Below, in pieces: positions 63,051-64,000 of a stretch of DNA of 64,000 nt. This DNA is from Sabethes cyaneus (lineage: Eukaryota; Arthropoda; Insecta; Diptera; Culicidae). Below the pieces are notes generated by a model that was given only the letters and a program-made list of their open reading frames with translations, made no database searches and was not told the origin of the DNA. The stretch is from NCBI RefSeq assembly GCF_943734655.1, contig NC_071354.1:45917544-45981543 (forward strand), in the 5' to 3' direction. A program made the translations under genes and the position numbers. The first letter of the stretch is position 1. Each line of letters starts with the position of its first letter.

Positions 63051-64000
63051 TGTCATTCTTCTGTGATGATGCTGGATAATGGTGATATTATCATAGAATA
63101 AAGCAACAAACAATTTTTAATGTAAAATTCATATATACCATATATTAAAACTCGCTTTATTACACTATATTACAGTTTTAGTTATTCAATAAGTTAACGT
63201 TGAATCGAATTTAGATGGAAATATTACAAGTTAAATGCTCCTAAAACGGAGCGAATAAATTATTACCTTTTAACGCTTAAGACTATTTAAAAGTACAGAG
63301 CTAAAGTACCGCGTTACTATTCTCGCTAAAACTATGAATTATTATTTGACGAGGATAAAGTTCAAAGTTAATTATCATCGCACGAATAACCTTTTTGTTA
63401 CTAATTCAGTTATCCGCCAAAAATTCTATTCTACTATCGGCATTTTGTATTATTAGTATTTTTTAATAGAAACCATACTCAATTCAATACAGATTGGATT
63501 GTTTTGATTTATTCAAAGTCGTACCTCCAATGAAGCTCGAAGCCTCAAACACTTTACATAATCAGTCAATAATTGCTTCGTCTACCAGCACGCTTGAGTC
63601 TCGACAAAATGTTTTTTTTTTTGTTGCTGCCTTTGCTAGTTCGAATTCATGTCAGAGAACGTTACGTGAGAATGATTGCACACTACAGAGATATATCGGC
63701 GCGTGAAGTGGGGTTACTCTTCAATGTTACATATTATTGGAGTGTATTTTTGCCAGGTTCAAAACATATGTTTGAGATTTGCACGTCTAAATCGAAGGCG
63801 AATAGGCGAACTTATTTAGACTTTCACTTTCGCAATGCATTCGGCTGCAGGGTGGGTTATTTACCAGCAAACAGTAACGGCAGTGAGACAAACCATATAT
63901 CTTCGACATACCTCGAACGGTCTCGTACGGACGTTGGGCACGGTGGACCATTATAATGACACCGAAAAAAAAAATCGAATAGGCATGATGTTACTTAACC
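63051..64000. other. Intergenic sequence to window end
   Basis: No supported gene. The overlapping + frames at 63494-63706 and 63573-63956 share sequence in two frames, neither has a domain, and no splice partner is visible within the window. A gene reaching in from beyond 64000 cannot be excluded. Confidence 0.35.

Noticed and set aside
63494..63956. Two overlapping + frames at the window end
   Set aside because: They use the same bases in two frames, no domain or signal is visible, and no exon partner lies in the window.
1..64000. Endogenous viral elements (flavivirus-, rhabdovirus-like) often found in Aedes
   Set aside because: None of the translated frames read carried recognisable viral polymerase, nucleoprotein or capsid segments; all RT-like frames belong to LINEs or the copia element.

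Overview
The window is a stretch of a culicine mosquito chromosome, most likely Aedes. This is inferred from intron-bearing animal genes with insect-type short introns, tRNA-derived SINEs resembling the Aedes Feilai type, and a very dense mix of LINEs, LTR elements and short inverted-repeat DNA transposons. No bacterial or organellar features were seen. Species cannot be fixed by reading alone.

Only three host protein genes are supported. (1) A minus-strand membrane dipeptidase (peptidase M19) at 16140-17621: four exons, 428 residues, intact. (2) A plus-strand paralogue at 36148-46977: four exons, 437 residues, with matching intron phases and identical first and last exon lengths, but with a third intron of 8784 bp against 62 bp in the first copy. 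(3) CPSF1 (CPSF160, the large subunit of the mRNA cleavage and polyadenylation factor), minus strand, 47068-51644: six exons separated by introns of 56-65 bp, 1423 residues. The two dipeptidases are divergent (head to head). Dipeptidase 2 and CPSF1 are convergent, with stop codons only about 90 bp apart and crossed poly(A) signals.

Everything else that can be identified is mobile or repetitive. 1-15.7 kb: hAT MITEs with perfect 8-bp target duplications, polypurine/polypyrimidine tracts, a 3.56-kb hAT-like element holding other insertions, a minisatellite-bearing inverted-repeat element, and a CR1/Jockey-like LINE with an open reverse transcriptase. 18-25 kb: LINE remnants, a SINE and an apparently intact young Ty1/copia element (identical 215-bp LTRs, CATCT duplication). 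25-35 kb: LINE fragments interrupted by TA-flanked non-autonomous transposons. One nest is three levels deep and includes a Helitron-like (mini-me type) element whose core has expanded into a ~142-bp tandem array with a 305-bp higher-order repeat. 37.8-46.6 kb: the giant dipeptidase intron, holding two antisense RTE-like LINE copies, two MITEs, a SINE and an LTR-element remnant. 52-64 kb: more inverted-repeat elements, CR1-like fragments, another RTE-like copy and a foldback hAT MITE.

The recurring theme is a group of TA-flanked non-autonomous elements (8.4-9.9, 25.3-26.2, 30.0-34.9 kb, possibly 3.3-3.6 and 52.0-53.5 kb). Each carries its own 8-12 bp motif repeated several times just inside both ends.
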